A stretch of 64,000 nucleotides of DNA from Rhodobacteraceae bacterium EhC02 (lineage in GTDB: Bacteria; Pseudomonadota; Alphaproteobacteria; Rhodobacterales; Rhodobacteraceae): NCBI GenBank assembly GCA_001650895.1, contig LXYH01000059.1, positions 62,001-126,000 of the forward strand. The letters run 5' to 3'. Shown piece after piece: positions 24,524 through 33,688 of the stretch (the stretch's first letter is position 1; each line of letters opens with the position of its first letter). A program made the position numbers and the translations under genes. The notes under the pieces were generated by a model, which worked only from the letters and a program-made list of their open reading frames with translations, was not told where the DNA came from and did no database searches.

Positions 24524-25393
24524 GTGGATCTTGTCGTCGCCGTCCTGTTCCAGCTGATCTATGTGATCTCGAACCTCGCGCTGATCAGCCTCGGTCTGGC
24601 GATCATCTTCGGCATGATGCGGGTCATCAACCTTGCGCATGGCGAATTCCTGATGCTGGGCGGCTATACGGTTGTCGTGGCCACCAATGCCGGGATCAAC
24701 ATCTGGGTCTCCATGCTGATCCTCGCGCCGCTGGTGGTCGGGATCATCGGCGTGATCGTCGAACGCCTGCTGATCCGCTGGCTTTACGGGCGCATGGTGG
24801 ACACATTGCTGGCCACATGGGGCCTGTCGCTGCTGCTGGTGGGGATCGTCACCTCGATCTTCGGGGCCTCGACCGGAACCACGGTGTCGCCACCGCTTGG
24901 CGTGGTGCGGATCGGGGATTATTCCGCATCCGGTTACGAGCTGTTCCTTGTCGTCGTGACCATCGTGCTGCTGTTCGGGGTCTGGCTGACGCTGCGGTTC
25001 ACCAAGCTGGGCCTGCTGGCGCGCGGCACCATGCAGAATGCCGAGATGGCCTCGGCGCTGGGGGTGTCGACCAGCCGGATCTACATGATCACCTTCGGGC
25101 TGGGCGCGGCCGTGTCCGGCCTTGCGGGCGGGTTGCTGGCGCCGATGACGGGCGTTCTGCCCACGATCGGGGCCACCTATATCGCCAAGGCCTTCATCAC
25201 CGTGATCTCGGGCGGATCGGCGATCCTTGCGGGCACCACCGCAGGCTCGATCCTGCTGGGCGGGATCAACGGCGTCTTCTCGTTCATCGCGGGATCCACC
25301 TTCGGTGAGATCGCGCTTCTTCTGGCCGCCATCATCCTGCTGCGCCTGATGCCGCGCGGGATCACCGGCCGCTTCTTCCGGAAATCGCTATGA
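24524..25393 (+). CDS. Amide/branched-chain ABC transporter permease (UrtB/LivH-like)
   Basis: A 289-residue inner-membrane permease with about eight hydrophobic helices. The motif FGMMRVINLAHGEFLMLGGY near residue 30 is the LivH/UrtB signature. It starts with GTG at 24524, preceded by GGAG. It forms the channel with the next gene product and overlaps it by 4 bases. Confidence 0.93.
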   Translation: MDLVVAVLFQLIYVISNLALISLGLAIIFGMMRVINLAHGEFLMLGGYTVVVATNAGINIWVSMLILAPLVVGIIGVIVERLLIRWLYGRMVDTLLATWGLSLLLVGIVTSIFGASTGTTVSPPLGVVRIGDYSASGYELFLVVVTIVLLFGVWLTLRFTKLGLLARGTMQNAEMASALGVSTSRIYMITFGLGAAVSGLAGGLLAPMTGVLPTIGATYIAKAFITVISGGSAILAGTTAGSILLGGINGVFSFIAGSTFGEIALLLAAIILLRLMPRGITGRFFRKSL

Positions 25394-26433
25394 ACAGCGG
25401 CATGTTGCGCCAGATGCGCCCGACCTTCGTCTATGCCCTGCTGGGTGTGATCTTCATGTTCGCAGCCCCCAGCGTGCTGCAGCTTTTCACCATCATCAAC
25501 CTGACAACGGCCATCGCGCTTGCCGTGCTGGCGCTGAGCCTCGCGCTGATCTGGGGCTATGGCGGCATCCTGTGCTTCGGGCAGGTCGCCTTCTTCGGGC
25601 TGGGCGCCTATGTCTACACCATCTCGGCGATCAACTTCGGCGGATCGACCTGGGCGATCCTGATGGCGGTGCTGGTCACCTCGGCCTTTGCCGCGGCCCT
25701 TGGGTATTTCATATTCTATGGGCGGGTGTCCGACGTCTACCTGGGCGTGATCACCCTGACCGTGACGCTGATCTTCTTCTCGCTGATCCGGCGCACATCG
25801 GGGCCGGAATACAAGATCGGCAATGCGCTGCTGGGCGGCTTCAACGGCGTATCCTCGCCACCCATCAACCTGCCGTGGAACCCGACGTCCTTTCTGTTTC
25901 CAGAACAGGTCTTCTATGTGGCGATGGCCGCGCTGATCCTGTGTTATGTCTTCGCGGGCTGGCTGGTGAACACCAAGTTCGGACGCGTCTGCGTGGCAAT
26001 CCGCGAGAACGAGCTGCGCGCCGAACTTCTGGGCTATGACATTCGCGCCTACAAGCTGGGCATCTTCACCATCGGCGCTGGGATCGCGGCCATCGGGGGC
26101 GTTCTGTTCTGCAACGGCGTGGGGCGGATCACCCCGGATGTGTTCAACCTGTACAATGCGGCGTTGACGATCATCTGGGTGATCGTGGGCGGACGCGGCA
26201 CCCTGATCGGGCCGGTGGGCGCCACCTTCGCGCTGTTCTACCTGACCTCGGCGCTTGGCGGGCAGACCGTTCTGAACAACAACCTTGTGCTGGGTGTGAT
26301 CCTGATCATCTTCGTGCTGCTGGTGCCCAAGGGCGTCGCCCCCACGATCATCGACTGGGTCAACGCGCGCCGCAAGAAGGCGCCCACGCGGGCGCGGCGG
26401 CGGCGCGGCAGCCGGGCGGAGGGCACGCAATGA
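25390..26433 (+). CDS. Amide/branched-chain ABC transporter permease (UrtC/LivM-like)
   Basis: A 347-residue permease of the LivM/UrtC branch. It has about nine hydrophobic helices. The motif ALSLALIWGYGGILCFGQVAFFGLGAY (about 45-70) and GGRGTLIGPVGATFALFYLTS near the C-terminus are typical of UrtC. The C-terminal tail is strongly basic (RRKKAPTRARRRRGSR). Translation is coupled to both neighbours through 4-base ATGA overlaps. Confidence 0.93.
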   Translation: MNSGMLRQMRPTFVYALLGVIFMFAAPSVLQLFTIINLTTAIALAVLALSLALIWGYGGILCFGQVAFFGLGAYVYTISAINFGGSTWAILMAVLVTSAFAAALGYFIFYGRVSDVYLGVITLTVTLIFFSLIRRTSGPEYKIGNALLGGFNGVSSPPINLPWNPTSFLFPEQVFYVAMAALILCYVFAGWLVNTKFGRVCVAIRENELRAELLGYDIRAYKLGIFTIGAGIAAIGGVLFCNGVGRITPDVFNLYNAALTIIWVIVGGRGTLIGPVGATFALFYLTSALGGQTVLNNNLVLGVILIIFVLLVPKGVAPTIIDWVNARRKKAPTRARRRRGSRAEGTQ

Positions 26434-27158
26434 CACGGCAACGCGGCGATGTGGTGGTCGAGACCCGTGACCTGTGCATGCATTTCGGTGGTGTGCGCGC
26501 GGTGGACCAAGTGGATTTCACCCTGTTCGACCGGGAATTGCGCTGCCTGATCGGGCCCAATGGCGCGGGCAAATCGACCTTTTTCAAATGCCTGACGGGG
26601 CAGCTTGTGCCCACCTCGGGCGAGGTGCTGATCCGCGGGCAGGAGATGACGGGCGCCGAACCCTTTCAGGTGGCAAGCCTTGGCGTCGGCATCAAGACGC
26701 AGGTGCCCAATGTCTTCGACGGGTTGAGCGCCGAGGAAAACATCTGGTTGTCTGCGCGGCGCTGGCATGGCGATGCGCGCGCCCGGGTGCTGACGGCCGA
26801 AACCATCGAGCGTCTGAAGCTGGGCGATATCCGCCGCACCCTGGTGGGGCGGCTGGCGCATGGGCAGCGTCAGTGGGTCGAACTGGGCATGGTGGTGGCG
26901 GCAGAGCCATGGCTGGTGCTGCTGGACGAACCCGCCGCCGGCATGACCCACGAGGAAACCTACAGAACCGCCGAGTTGATCGAGGAGATCAACAAGACCT
27001 CGGCCCTGATCGTGGTGGAGCATGACATGCAGTTCATCCGCATGATCTCGCGCACTGTGACGCTGTTTCATGAAGGACGCATCCTGATGCAGGACACGAT
27101 GGAGGCGATTTCCGCCGACAAGCGCGCCCGCGAAGTCTATCTGGGGCATCGGGCATGA
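26430..27158 (+). CDS. ABC transporter ATP-binding protein (UrtD-like)
   Basis: A 242-residue ATPase. Walker A is GPNGAGKST (about 45-53). The signature is the unusual LAHGQRQWVELGM, the form found in UrtD proteins, and Walker B is WLVLLDEPAAGMTHEE. It energises the permeases together with the ATPase half of the next gene product. It overlaps both neighbouring genes by 4 bases. Confidence 0.93.
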   Translation: MTRQRGDVVVETRDLCMHFGGVRAVDQVDFTLFDRELRCLIGPNGAGKSTFFKCLTGQLVPTSGEVLIRGQEMTGAEPFQVASLGVGIKTQVPNVFDGLSAEENIWLSARRWHGDARARVLTAETIERLKLGDIRRTLVGRLAHGQRQWVELGMVVAAEPWLVLLDEPAAGMTHEETYRTAELIEEINKTSALIVVEHDMQFIRMISRTVTLFHEGRILMQDTMEAISADKRAREVYLGHRA

Positions 27159-29572
27159 GCGCGCTGTTGAAGATTTCGGGGCTGCGCGCCGGTTATGGCC
27201 GCGTGCCCGTTCTGCATGGCATCGACCTGTCGGTGAACGATGGCGAGATCCTGGGCATCCTTGGCCATAACGGCATGGGCAAGTCCACGCTGCTCAAGAC
27301 ACTGATGGGGATCATCCCGGCCTCGGGCGGAAGCATGACTTTCGACGGACAGGATATCGGGCGCCAGCGGTCATCGGGGCGCGCGCAGCTTGGCATCGGC
27401 TATGTGCCGCAGGGCAGGGGGATTTTCCCCAATCTCAGCGTGCGCGACAACCTGCGCATGGGGATCGCGGCCCATGATCTGGACGAGGACAGCGCCATCG
27501 ACCGGGTGCTGGCGGATTTCCCGCGTCTTGAACGCCTGCTGGAACGGGACGGCGGCGCGCTGTCGGGGGGCGAGCAGCAATTGCTTGCACTGGCCCGCTG
27601 CCTTGTGTCCGAGCCGGACCTGATCCTGCTGGACGAGCCGACGGAAGGAATCCAGCCCTCGATCATCGACGAGATCATCGACCTTCTGAAGGAACTCAAC
27701 CGCCGCGAGGGGCTGAGCATCGTTCTGGTCGAGCAGAGCCTTGATTTCATCACCGCCCTGTCGGATCGCGTGCTGCTGATCCAGAAGGGCAAGATCATGG
27801 GCGAGGTGTCGGGCTCGGAGGCCGCTGATCCCGCCCTGATTGAGGAATTCACCGGCCTGGGGGCGGGGGGCGGCAAATCGGCCAAGCCCGCAACTGGCGG
27901 TATGGCGGCCTTTTCGCGGGACAAGTCCAGCCCGGCCGCACCGCCGCCAGCCCCGGCGCCGCGACCCGGCGCATCCGCCACGTCGCCGCGACCCGGCGCA
28001 TCCACGCCTGCCCACAGACCCGCCGCCCCCGCACCCTTGCAAGAAAGGATGTCTTACATGACCGTCCAGCGCCCAACCCTGTCGCAGATGAAGGCCATCG
28101 TGGCCGAACTGGGCATGAACATGTCGGATGAGCGGGTTCAGGAATTCCTGGATGTGATGCAGGGCACGCTTGACGCCTATGACATCGTGGACGCGCTGCC
28201 CGATTACCTGCCCCCGGTTCTTTATCCGCGAACCTCGGGTTACCGGCCGACGCCGGACGAGAACCCGATGAACGCATGGTACGTGAAGACCGAGATCAAG
28301 GGCGCGCCGCGCGGGCCTTTGCTGGGGCGGACCATCGCGCTCAAGGATAACGTCTGCCTTGCCGGGGTGCCGATGATGAACGGCGCCTCCACCCTCAAGG
28401 GATATACACCCGATATCGACGCCACCATCGTGACGCGCCTGCTGGATGCGGGGGCGACCATCGTGGGCAAGGCGCATTGCGAATATTTCTGCCTCTCGGG
28501 CGGCAGCCATACCAATGCCACGGGCGCGGTGCACAACCCGCACAAGCACGGCTATTCAGCGGGTGGATCATCCTCGGGGTCGGGCGCGCTGGTGGGGGCG
28601 GGGCTGGTCGACATGGCCATCGGCGGCGACCAGGGCGGATCGATCCGCATGCCCGCGTCCTTCTGCGGTGTCTACGGGATGAAACCGACCCATGGTCTTG
28701 TCCCCTATTCGGGGATCATGCCGATTGAGACCACGATCGACCATACCGGGCCGATGACACAGACCGTCATGGACAACGCCCTGATGCTCGAGGTGATCGC
28801 CGGGGCCGACGGGCTGGACCCGCGCCAGTATGACGTGCGCACCGACAAATACACCGCCTCGGTCAGCCGGGGTGTGTCGGGCCTGCGGATCGGGGTCGTC
28901 AAGGAAGGTTTCGGTCATCCCCAATCCGAGGGGGATGTGGATTCATCCGTCCGCGCCGGCGCCGAGATGTTCCGCCGCCTTGGCGCCACCGTGGACGAGA
29001 TTTCGATCCCGTGGCACCTGCACGGCCCCGCGATCTGGACGCCCATCGGGCTGGAGGGTCTGACCAACCAGATGATGCTGGGCAACGGGTTCGGTACCGG
29101 TTGGGAAGGCCTCTATACCACCTCGCTGCTGGATTATCATTCCAACTGGCGCAGCCGGGCGGATGAACTTTCCGACACGCTCAAGATCTCGATGTTCGTG
29201 GGGCAGTATCACCTCAAGCACACGCGCGGGCGCTACTATGCCAAGGCACAGAACCTGTCGCGGCAGTTGCGCGAGGAATACAACAAGGTGCTGGCCTCCT
29301 ACGACCTTCTGCTGATGCCGACCACGCCGATGAAGGCCACGCCCCTGCCGCCCGCCGATGCGCCGCTGGCGCTGTGGACGCAGCGCGCGTTCGAGATGCT
29401 GCCCAATACCTCGCCCTTCGACGTCACCGGCCATCCGGCCATGTCGATCCCCTGCGGCATGTCCGACGGTCTGCCGATCGGTCTGCAGCTGGTCGGGCGG
29501 CGCTACGAGGAAAGCACGATCTACCGCGCGGCGGGGGCCTTCGAACAGGCCGGCGACTGGCGCAAGATGTAA
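27155..29572 (+). CDS. Fusion protein: UrtE-like ABC ATPase joined to an amidase-signature hydrolase
   Basis: One uninterrupted 805-codon frame. Residues 1-235 are a complete UrtE-like ATPase: Walker [10 protein letters not shown], signature LSGGEQQ and Walker [16 protein letters not shown]. Residues 236-300 are a Pro/Ala/Gly linker with a 9-residue repeat (PRPGAS twice). Residues 302-805 are a whole amidase with an N-terminal helical domain. Its triad Lys397 (ALKDN), Ser472 (AGGSSSG) and Ser496 (GGSIRMP) keeps the family spacing of 75 and 24 residues. A good ribosome site (AAGAAAGGA) stands eight bases before an internal ATG at 28058, so free amidase may also be made. The ATPase would bring amidase activity to the transporter. 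Frame use and codon bias show no break. Confidence 0.85.
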   Translation: MSALLKISGLRAGYGRVPVLHGIDLSVNDGEILGILGHNGMGKSTLLKTLMGIIPASGGSMTFDGQDIGRQRSSGRAQLGIGYVPQGRGIFPNLSVRDNLRMGIAAHDLDEDSAIDRVLADFPRLERLLERDGGALSGGEQQLLALARCLVSEPDLILLDEPTEGIQPSIIDEIIDLLKELNRREGLSIVLVEQSLDFITALSDRVLLIQKGKIMGEVSGSEAADPALIEEFTGLGAGGGKSAKPATGGMAAFSRDKSSPAAPPPAPAPRPGASATSPRPGASTPAHRPAAPAPLQERMSYMTVQRPTLSQMKAIVAELGMNMSDERVQEFLDVMQGTLDAYDIVDALPDYLPPVLYPRTSGYRPTPDENPMNAWYVKTEIKGAPRGPLLGRTIALKDNVCLAGVPMMNGASTLKGYTPDIDATIVTRLLDAGATIVGKAHCEYFCLSGGSHTNATGAVHNPHKHGYSAGGSSSGSGALVGAGLVDMAIGGDQGGSIRMPASFCGVYGMKPTHGLVPYSGIMPIETTIDHTGPMTQTVMDNALMLEVIAGADGLDPRQYDVRTDKYTASVSRGVSGLRIGVVKEGFGHPQSEGDVDSSVRAGAEMFRRLGATVDEISIPWHLHGPAIWTPIGLEGLTNQMMLGNGFGTGWEGLYTTSLLDYHSNWRSRADELSDTLKISMFVGQYHLKHTRGRYYAKAQNLSRQLREEYNKVLASYDLLLMPTTPMKATPLPPADAPLALWTQRAFEMLPNTSPFDVTGHPAMSIPCGMSDGLPIGLQLVGRRYEESTIYRAAGAFEQAGDWRKM
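27957..28003 (+). repeat. 27-bp-period direct repeat in the fusion linker
   Basis: The same 20 bases occur at 27957-27976 and 27984-28003, a period of 27 bases or nine codons, encoding two PRPGAS units. It lies inside the linker between the ATPase and amidase parts. Confidence 0.8.
28041..28060 (+). promoter_or_regulatory. Internal ribosome-binding site and start for a separate amidase
   Basis: AAGAAAGGA (28041-28049) lies eight bases before the ATG at 28058, which opens [10 protein letters not shown], a natural amidase N-terminus. A second ATG at 28049 overlaps the site. This would allow a 504-residue stand-alone amidase from the same mRNA. Confidence 0.6.
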
Positions 29573-29592
29573 GACGGAACTGGAAAGCAGAC

Positions 29593-31305
29593 ATGTCGGC
29601 AAGGGTCACATCGCGGCCGGGCATCCGCCCTGCAAACGGGCTGTCGCATGTGGCGGGCGGCACCGATCGCCCGCTGATCGAGGCGACGATCCCCGCGTTC
29701 CTGGCCGAGGTGGTGCGCCGGCATGGATCAAGGACGGCGGCGGTGTTTCGCCAGACCGGGGACCGCTGGAGCTATGACGAATTTTCCCGGCTGATCGACC
29801 GGCTGGCGGCGGGGCTGCTGTCGATCGGGGTCTACAAGGGCGACCGCGTCGGCATCTGGTCGCCGAACCGGCCCGAATGGCTGCTGGCGCAATTCGCCAC
29901 CGCCCGCATCGGCGCGATCCTTGTGACGATCAACCCGGCCTATCGCACGTCCGAGCTGGATTATGCGCTGAACAAGGCGGGCGTGTCCTGCCTGATCGTG
30001 GCGCCACAGTTCAAGACATCGGATTACATGGGAATGCTGGCGGAACTGACCCCCGAGATGGCCACATGCCCGCCGGGCCGGTTGCGTGCGGCGCGCCTGC
30101 CCAAACTGCGCAGCGTGGTGCAGATGGGGCCCAAGCCGCGGCCAGGCGCGCTGGCCTTCGAGGAATTGATGGAGCGGGGCAACCGCGCGGTGTGCGCGCG
30201 GCTGGACGCGATCAGCGCCAGCCTGCATCCCGATGATGCGATCAACATCCAGTTCACATCCGGCACCACCGGCGCGCCCAAGGGCGCAACCCTCAGCCAC
30301 CGCAACATCGTCAACAACGCCATCTCCACCGCCCGCGCCATGCGCCTGCAACCGGGCGAGGGGCTGTGCATCCCGGTGCCCTTCTACCATTGCTTCGGCA
30401 TGGTGCTGGGCAATCTGGCGGCCTGTTCCTATGGCGCGAAGATGGTCATTCCGGGCGAGGCCTTTGACGCGCGCGACACGTTGGCCGCCATAGACGCCGA
30501 AGGCTGCGCTGCCCTGCACGGCGTGCCGACGATGTTCCAGGCGATGCTGGATCACCCCGAGTTCGACAGTTTCGACATGCGCAGCCTGCGCACGGGCATC
30601 ATGGCAGGCGCGCCATGCCCCGAACCCCTGATGCGCCGCGTGATGGAGCGGATGCATTGCCGCCAGATCACCATCGGCTACGGAATGACGGAAACCAGCC
30701 CGATCTCGTTCCAGTCTGCCGTGGATGATCCGGTGGACCGGCGCGTGTCCACTGTGGGGCGCATCCAGCCCCATGCCGAATGCAAGGTGGTGGGACCGGA
30801 CGGGCATACGCTGCCGGTGGGCCAGCAGGGTGAATTGCTGACGCGCGGCTACCTTGTGATGAAGGGCTATTGGAACGATCCCGAACGCACCGCCGAAGCG
30901 ATCCGGCGCGGCTGGATGCATACCGGGGATCTGGCCACTATCGACGCCGAGGGCTATTGCCGCATCACGGGCCGGTCCAAGGACATGCTGATCCGGGGTG
31001 GCGAAAACGTCTATCCCGCCGAGATCGAGGACTTCCTGACCACCCATCCCGATATTTCGCAGGCGCAGGTCTTTGGTCTGCCTGATCCCAAATACGGCGA
31101 AGAGGTCGCAACCTGGGTGATCCTGCGCCCCGGTGCCAGCATGACCGAGGATGCGCTGCGCGACTGGTGCCGTGGCAAGATCGCCCATTACAAGGTGCCG
31201 CGCTACATCCGTTTCGTGGCAGAGATGCCGATGACCGTGACCGGCAAGCCGCAGAAATTCGTGATGCGCGACAAGATGATGGCGGAACTGGGCCTGACCG
31301 GCTGA
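29593..31305 (+). CDS. AMP-binding acyl-CoA synthetase
   Basis: A 570-residue adenylate-forming ligase. The P-loop motif is [17 protein letters not shown]5 is [13 protein letters not shown]7/A8 is [40 protein letters not shown], and the catalytic A10 lysine is in VTGKPQKF. It activates a carboxylic acid to acyl-CoA in the cytoplasm. It begins 20 bases after the amidase stop, so it probably activates the acid released by the amidase. I start at MSARVTS; the frame extends upstream but inside the amidase gene. Chain length preference cannot be read from sequence. Confidence 0.92.
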   Translation: MSARVTSRPGIRPANGLSHVAGGTDRPLIEATIPAFLAEVVRRHGSRTAAVFRQTGDRWSYDEFSRLIDRLAAGLLSIGVYKGDRVGIWSPNRPEWLLAQFATARIGAILVTINPAYRTSELDYALNKAGVSCLIVAPQFKTSDYMGMLAELTPEMATCPPGRLRAARLPKLRSVVQMGPKPRPGALAFEELMERGNRAVCARLDAISASLHPDDAINIQFTSGTTGAPKGATLSHRNIVNNAISTARAMRLQPGEGLCIPVPFYHCFGMVLGNLAACSYGAKMVIPGEAFDARDTLAAIDAEGCAALHGVPTMFQAMLDHPEFDSFDMRSLRTGIMAGAPCPEPLMRRVMERMHCRQITIGYGMTETSPISFQSAVDDPVDRRVSTVGRIQPHAECKVVGPDGHTLPVGQQGELLTRGYLVMKGYWNDPERTAEAIRRGWMHTGDLATIDAEGYCRITGRSKDMLIRGGENVYPAEIEDFLTTHPDISQAQVFGLPDPKYGEEVATWVILRPGASMTEDALRDWCRGKIAHYKVPRYIRFVAEMPMTVTGKPQKFVMRDKMMAELGLTG

Positions 31306-31323
31306 TCAGGAAAGGAAAGACCG

Positions 31324-31620
31324 ATGTTCACCCTGACGGCGATCCTGCGGGCCAAGCCCGGACATGAGGACAAGGTGAAGGCGGCGCTGCAAACCGTAGG
31401 CGATTACGTCCGCGCGCATGAACCCGGTACGGCCAGCTTTTTCGTCACGCAAAGCGCTGATGATCCTTGCCTCTTCGTCACCCATGAACGCTTTGCCGAC
31501 CAGGCAGCGATGAACCGGCACAACAATGGTGCGGGTTCGCAGGGCTTTTTCGCCGAGGCGGGCGCGTTTCTGGACGGCCCCGCCACCGTTGTGACAGGGC
31601 CGGAAGTCTTCGAAAAGTAA
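31324..31620 (+). CDS. Antibiotic biosynthesis monooxygenase (ABM) domain protein
   Basis: A 98-residue single-domain protein with the dimeric alpha/beta-barrel ABM fold (YgiN-like). It starts MFTLTAILRAKPGHEDKVKAALQTVGDYVRAHEPGTASFFVTQS and has the family FVTHERFADQAAMNRH segment. A GGAAAG ribosome site precedes it, 18 bases after the synthetase gene. Such proteins are quinone monooxygenases, cofactor-free oxygenases or isomerases. Its role in this amide operon is unknown. Confidence 0.88.
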   Translation: MFTLTAILRAKPGHEDKVKAALQTVGDYVRAHEPGTASFFVTQSADDPCLFVTHERFADQAAMNRHNNGAGSQGFFAEAGAFLDGPATVVTGPEVFEK

Positions 31621-31627
31621 CAGCGCC

Positions 31628-32389
31628 TTACAGCTGCACACCCTTGGTCAGCGCACCGTCCACGACAAGGTTCGTGCCGCTGGTGAAGCTGGACGCGGGC
31701 GAGGCAAGGAATACCACGCCACGCGCGATTTCCTCGGGGCGGGCCATGCGGCCCATCGGGTTCATCGCCAGCGCCTCTGCGAACAGGTCGGGGTTGTTCT
31801 TTTCGATGGACTGCCAGATGCCGCCGTCGAAATAGGTATTGCCCGGCGAGACGGTATTGGCGCGGATGCCCTTGGGCGCAAGCTTCATCGCCAGACCTTG
31901 CGCGTAATGCACCAGGGCGGCCTTGAACGCACCGTAAGCGGGGCCGGTGAAATCGACCTCGCGCCCCGATACGCTGGAAATCAGCGTGATCGACGCCGCA
32001 TCCGACTTTTCCAGCCAGGGCATCGCGGCATTCACAAGGCGGACCGAATGCATCATGTCGGTCTCGTATCCTGCCTGCCACGCGGCCTCGTCATCGGCGA
32101 CGGCCAGCGCGGAGACGTTCGCCACCACGATGTCGATCCCGCCCAGGGCCGCGGCGCTGTCCTGCACCCATGCCTTCAGCGCATGGGCGTTTGATACATC
32201 AACCGCGCGGCCAAAGGCATTTGCGCCCTTGGCCTTCAGCGCTTCGACCGTGGCGGTCACGCCGGTTGCATCGCGCGCGCAGACCGATACGGCCGCGCCT
32301 TCCGCGGCGAAAATCGCGGCGCAATGCAGGCCGATCCCCTTTGTGCCGCCCGTGACCAGCACGCGCTTGCCCTTCAATCCCAGATCCAT
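31628..32389 (-). CDS. SDR family oxidoreductase
   Basis: A 253-residue classical SDR: VTGGTKGIG cofactor motif (about 12-20), the central VANVSAL in place of the common NNAG, and catalytic Ser in LISSVSGRE with the YGAFK Tyr/Lys pair. The altered NNAG motif is seen in some SDR subgroups. It converges with the ABM gene (7 bases apart), and the formamidase gene lies 29 bases upstream on the same strand. Confidence 0.9.
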   Translation of the reverse strand: MDLGLKGKRVLVTGGTKGIGLHCAAIFAAEGAAVSVCARDATGVTATVEALKAKGANAFGRAVDVSNAHALKAWVQDSAAALGGIDIVVANVSALAVADDEAAWQAGYETDMMHSVRLVNAAMPWLEKSDAASITLISSVSGREVDFTGPAYGAFKAALVHYAQGLAMKLAPKGIRANTVSPGNTYFDGGIWQSIEKNNPDLFAEALAMNPMGRMARPEEIARGVVFLASPASSFTSGTNLVVDGALTKGVQL

Positions 32390-32418
32390 CTTGTCATTCT
32401 CCCTTGTTCTGCCCGGAC

Positions 32419-33402
32419 TCAGGCCAAGTATTTCTTCAGCATCGAGGCGCCCAGCGAATATTTCGGGTCCACCATGTTTCCGACGCGCATCTTGCCGGCC
32501 TGTGTCGCAAGGAAATAGGCCTCGGATTCCTCGAACCCGTAGTCATCGACCATCCAGCGGATCAGGTCGCGGTAGGCCATGCGGGCGGCATCCTCCATCG
32601 GGCGGGCGCTGCCCACGGCCATGATGAAATCCTCGGTCTCAAGCCGCACGCCGGGGATGGACCAGCCCTTGATCAGGTCGATCTGGACGGTGACGGTGGC
32701 GGGGATTTCCACGGCCACGCCGCAGAGTTCACCATCGCCCTGCCGGCCATGGCAATCGCCGATAAAGAAATAGCCGCCGTCACGTTGCACGGGGAAATAG
32801 ATCACAGCGCCGGGGGCCACATCGGGCAGATCCATGTTGCCGCCGTAATAGTCGGGCACCAGCGACGAGATCGCCTCGAGTTCCGGCGATACCCCCATCG
32901 TGCCCACGAAAGGCTCGTAGGGCAGGGTGATCCGGTCCGAGAATTTCACGCCATCGGGGGTGACTTCCATCTTCTTGACGCGCTCGGCGATGGGGGCGTT
33001 CAGATGGGTAAGGCTGGACGCGACCAGCCCGCCGAAATCGGGGATCAGCGCCGTGGTGCCCGCAGGCTGCGGGCCGCGTGGCAGAAGGTCCTTGATATAA
33101 ACCGCCAGCACATCGCCCTTTTGCGCACCCTCAACGGCGATGGGCCCGTTCTGCGGGTTCACGAAGGGCATGTTCAGCACCCTGGAGGGCAGGTCGTCCT
33201 CGGTCTTGACGGCACCGCCGAAGGCATCGAGCGTTTCCACCGCCACCACGTCGCCGGGCGCGATGCGCATCACCGGATCGGCATAGGGGCCATAGACATA
33301 ATGATAGGCGCCTTGCGCCGCCTCGGACAGGTGGTGATGCGCGCCCTCGCGGGCCTGCGCGACGCCGCGCCGCCCCATCACGGATGATGCAAGCCAAGTC
33401 AT
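32419..33402 (-). CDS. Acetamidase/formamidase family protein
   Basis: A 327-residue enzyme of the FmdA/AmdA family, which hydrolyses formamide or acetamide to ammonia and the acid. The catalytic Cys/Glu region is GDCHGRQGDGELCGVAVE, and DVVAVETLDAFGG and NPQNGPIAVEGAQKGD are family signatures. It is shorter than the 400-residue Methylophilus FmdA but within the range of AmdA-type members. GGAGG lies at good spacing before the ATG at 33402. It neighbours the amide transporter/amidase operon on the opposite strand and diverges from a GntR regulator. Confidence 0.92.
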   Translation of the reverse strand: MTWLASSVMGRRGVAQAREGAHHHLSEAAQGAYHYVYGPYADPVMRIAPGDVVAVETLDAFGGAVKTEDDLPSRVLNMPFVNPQNGPIAVEGAQKGDVLAVYIKDLLPRGPQPAGTTALIPDFGGLVASSLTHLNAPIAERVKKMEVTPDGVKFSDRITLPYEPFVGTMGVSPELEAISSLVPDYYGGNMDLPDVAPGAVIYFPVQRDGGYFFIGDCHGRQGDGELCGVAVEIPATVTVQIDLIKGWSIPGVRLETEDFIMAVGSARPMEDAARMAYRDLIRWMVDDYGFEESEAYFLATQAGKMRVGNMVDPKYSLGASMLKKYLA

Positions 33403-33482
33403 TTCAGGAACCTCCCGATTGTTTGTTTGTCATCACAGTAAAGCCTGCCGGATGCTTGGCAATAGCCCCGGACACGAATCGG

Positions 33483-33513
33483 ACCAATTGAGGAAAGGAA
33501 TCGGTGGATTGGT
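33483..33513. promoter_or_regulatory. Separated ACCAAT/ATTGGT inverted repeat
   Basis: ACCAAT at 33483-33488 and ATTGGT at 33508-33513 form an inverted repeat with a 19-base spacer. ATTGGT/AACCAtt half-sites recur at 33657-33674 before the GntR gene. A regulator-binding role is a guess from the repeated half-sites. Confidence 0.3.
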
Positions 33514-33556
33514 TCGCCACCGGCCACCTATCCCGTCAATCCCGGATGCCCCTGAT

Positions 33557-33588
33557 CAAATAATAGGCAAAATATCGTGGATTATTTG
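33557..33588. promoter_or_regulatory. Perfect 8-bp inverted repeat in the formamidase-GntR intergenic region
   Basis: CAAATAAT (33557-33564) and ATTATTTG (33581-33588) are perfect complements, with centres 24 bases apart, in AT-rich DNA between the divergent formamidase and GntR genes. Confidence 0.45.
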
Positions 33589-33656
33589 CGAAACTTGCCA
33601 ATCTTGCAGGGGCCGAGTTTTTTCCTTGCGCTGCTGGCGTGGATGAAGATCAATGT

Positions 33657-33674
33657 AACCATTCCAAATTGGTT
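33657..33674. promoter_or_regulatory. Putative autoregulatory operator of the GntR gene
   Basis: AACCATTCCAAATTGGTT has 5-bp perfect outer arms (AACCA/TGGTT) plus one inner match, and ends 14 bases before the GntR start codon. This is the usual place for a GntR repressor's own operator. Confidence 0.45.
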
Positions 33675-33688
33675 CCTAAAGGTTCGCC

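Noticed and set aside
27155-29572. Sequencing error joining two genes
   Set aside because: The frame is continuous, with no stop or codon-use break. The linker is in frame with both parts, and a single-base error would not create a 65-residue Pro/Ala linker in frame. It remains to be confirmed, so it is listed as a finding.
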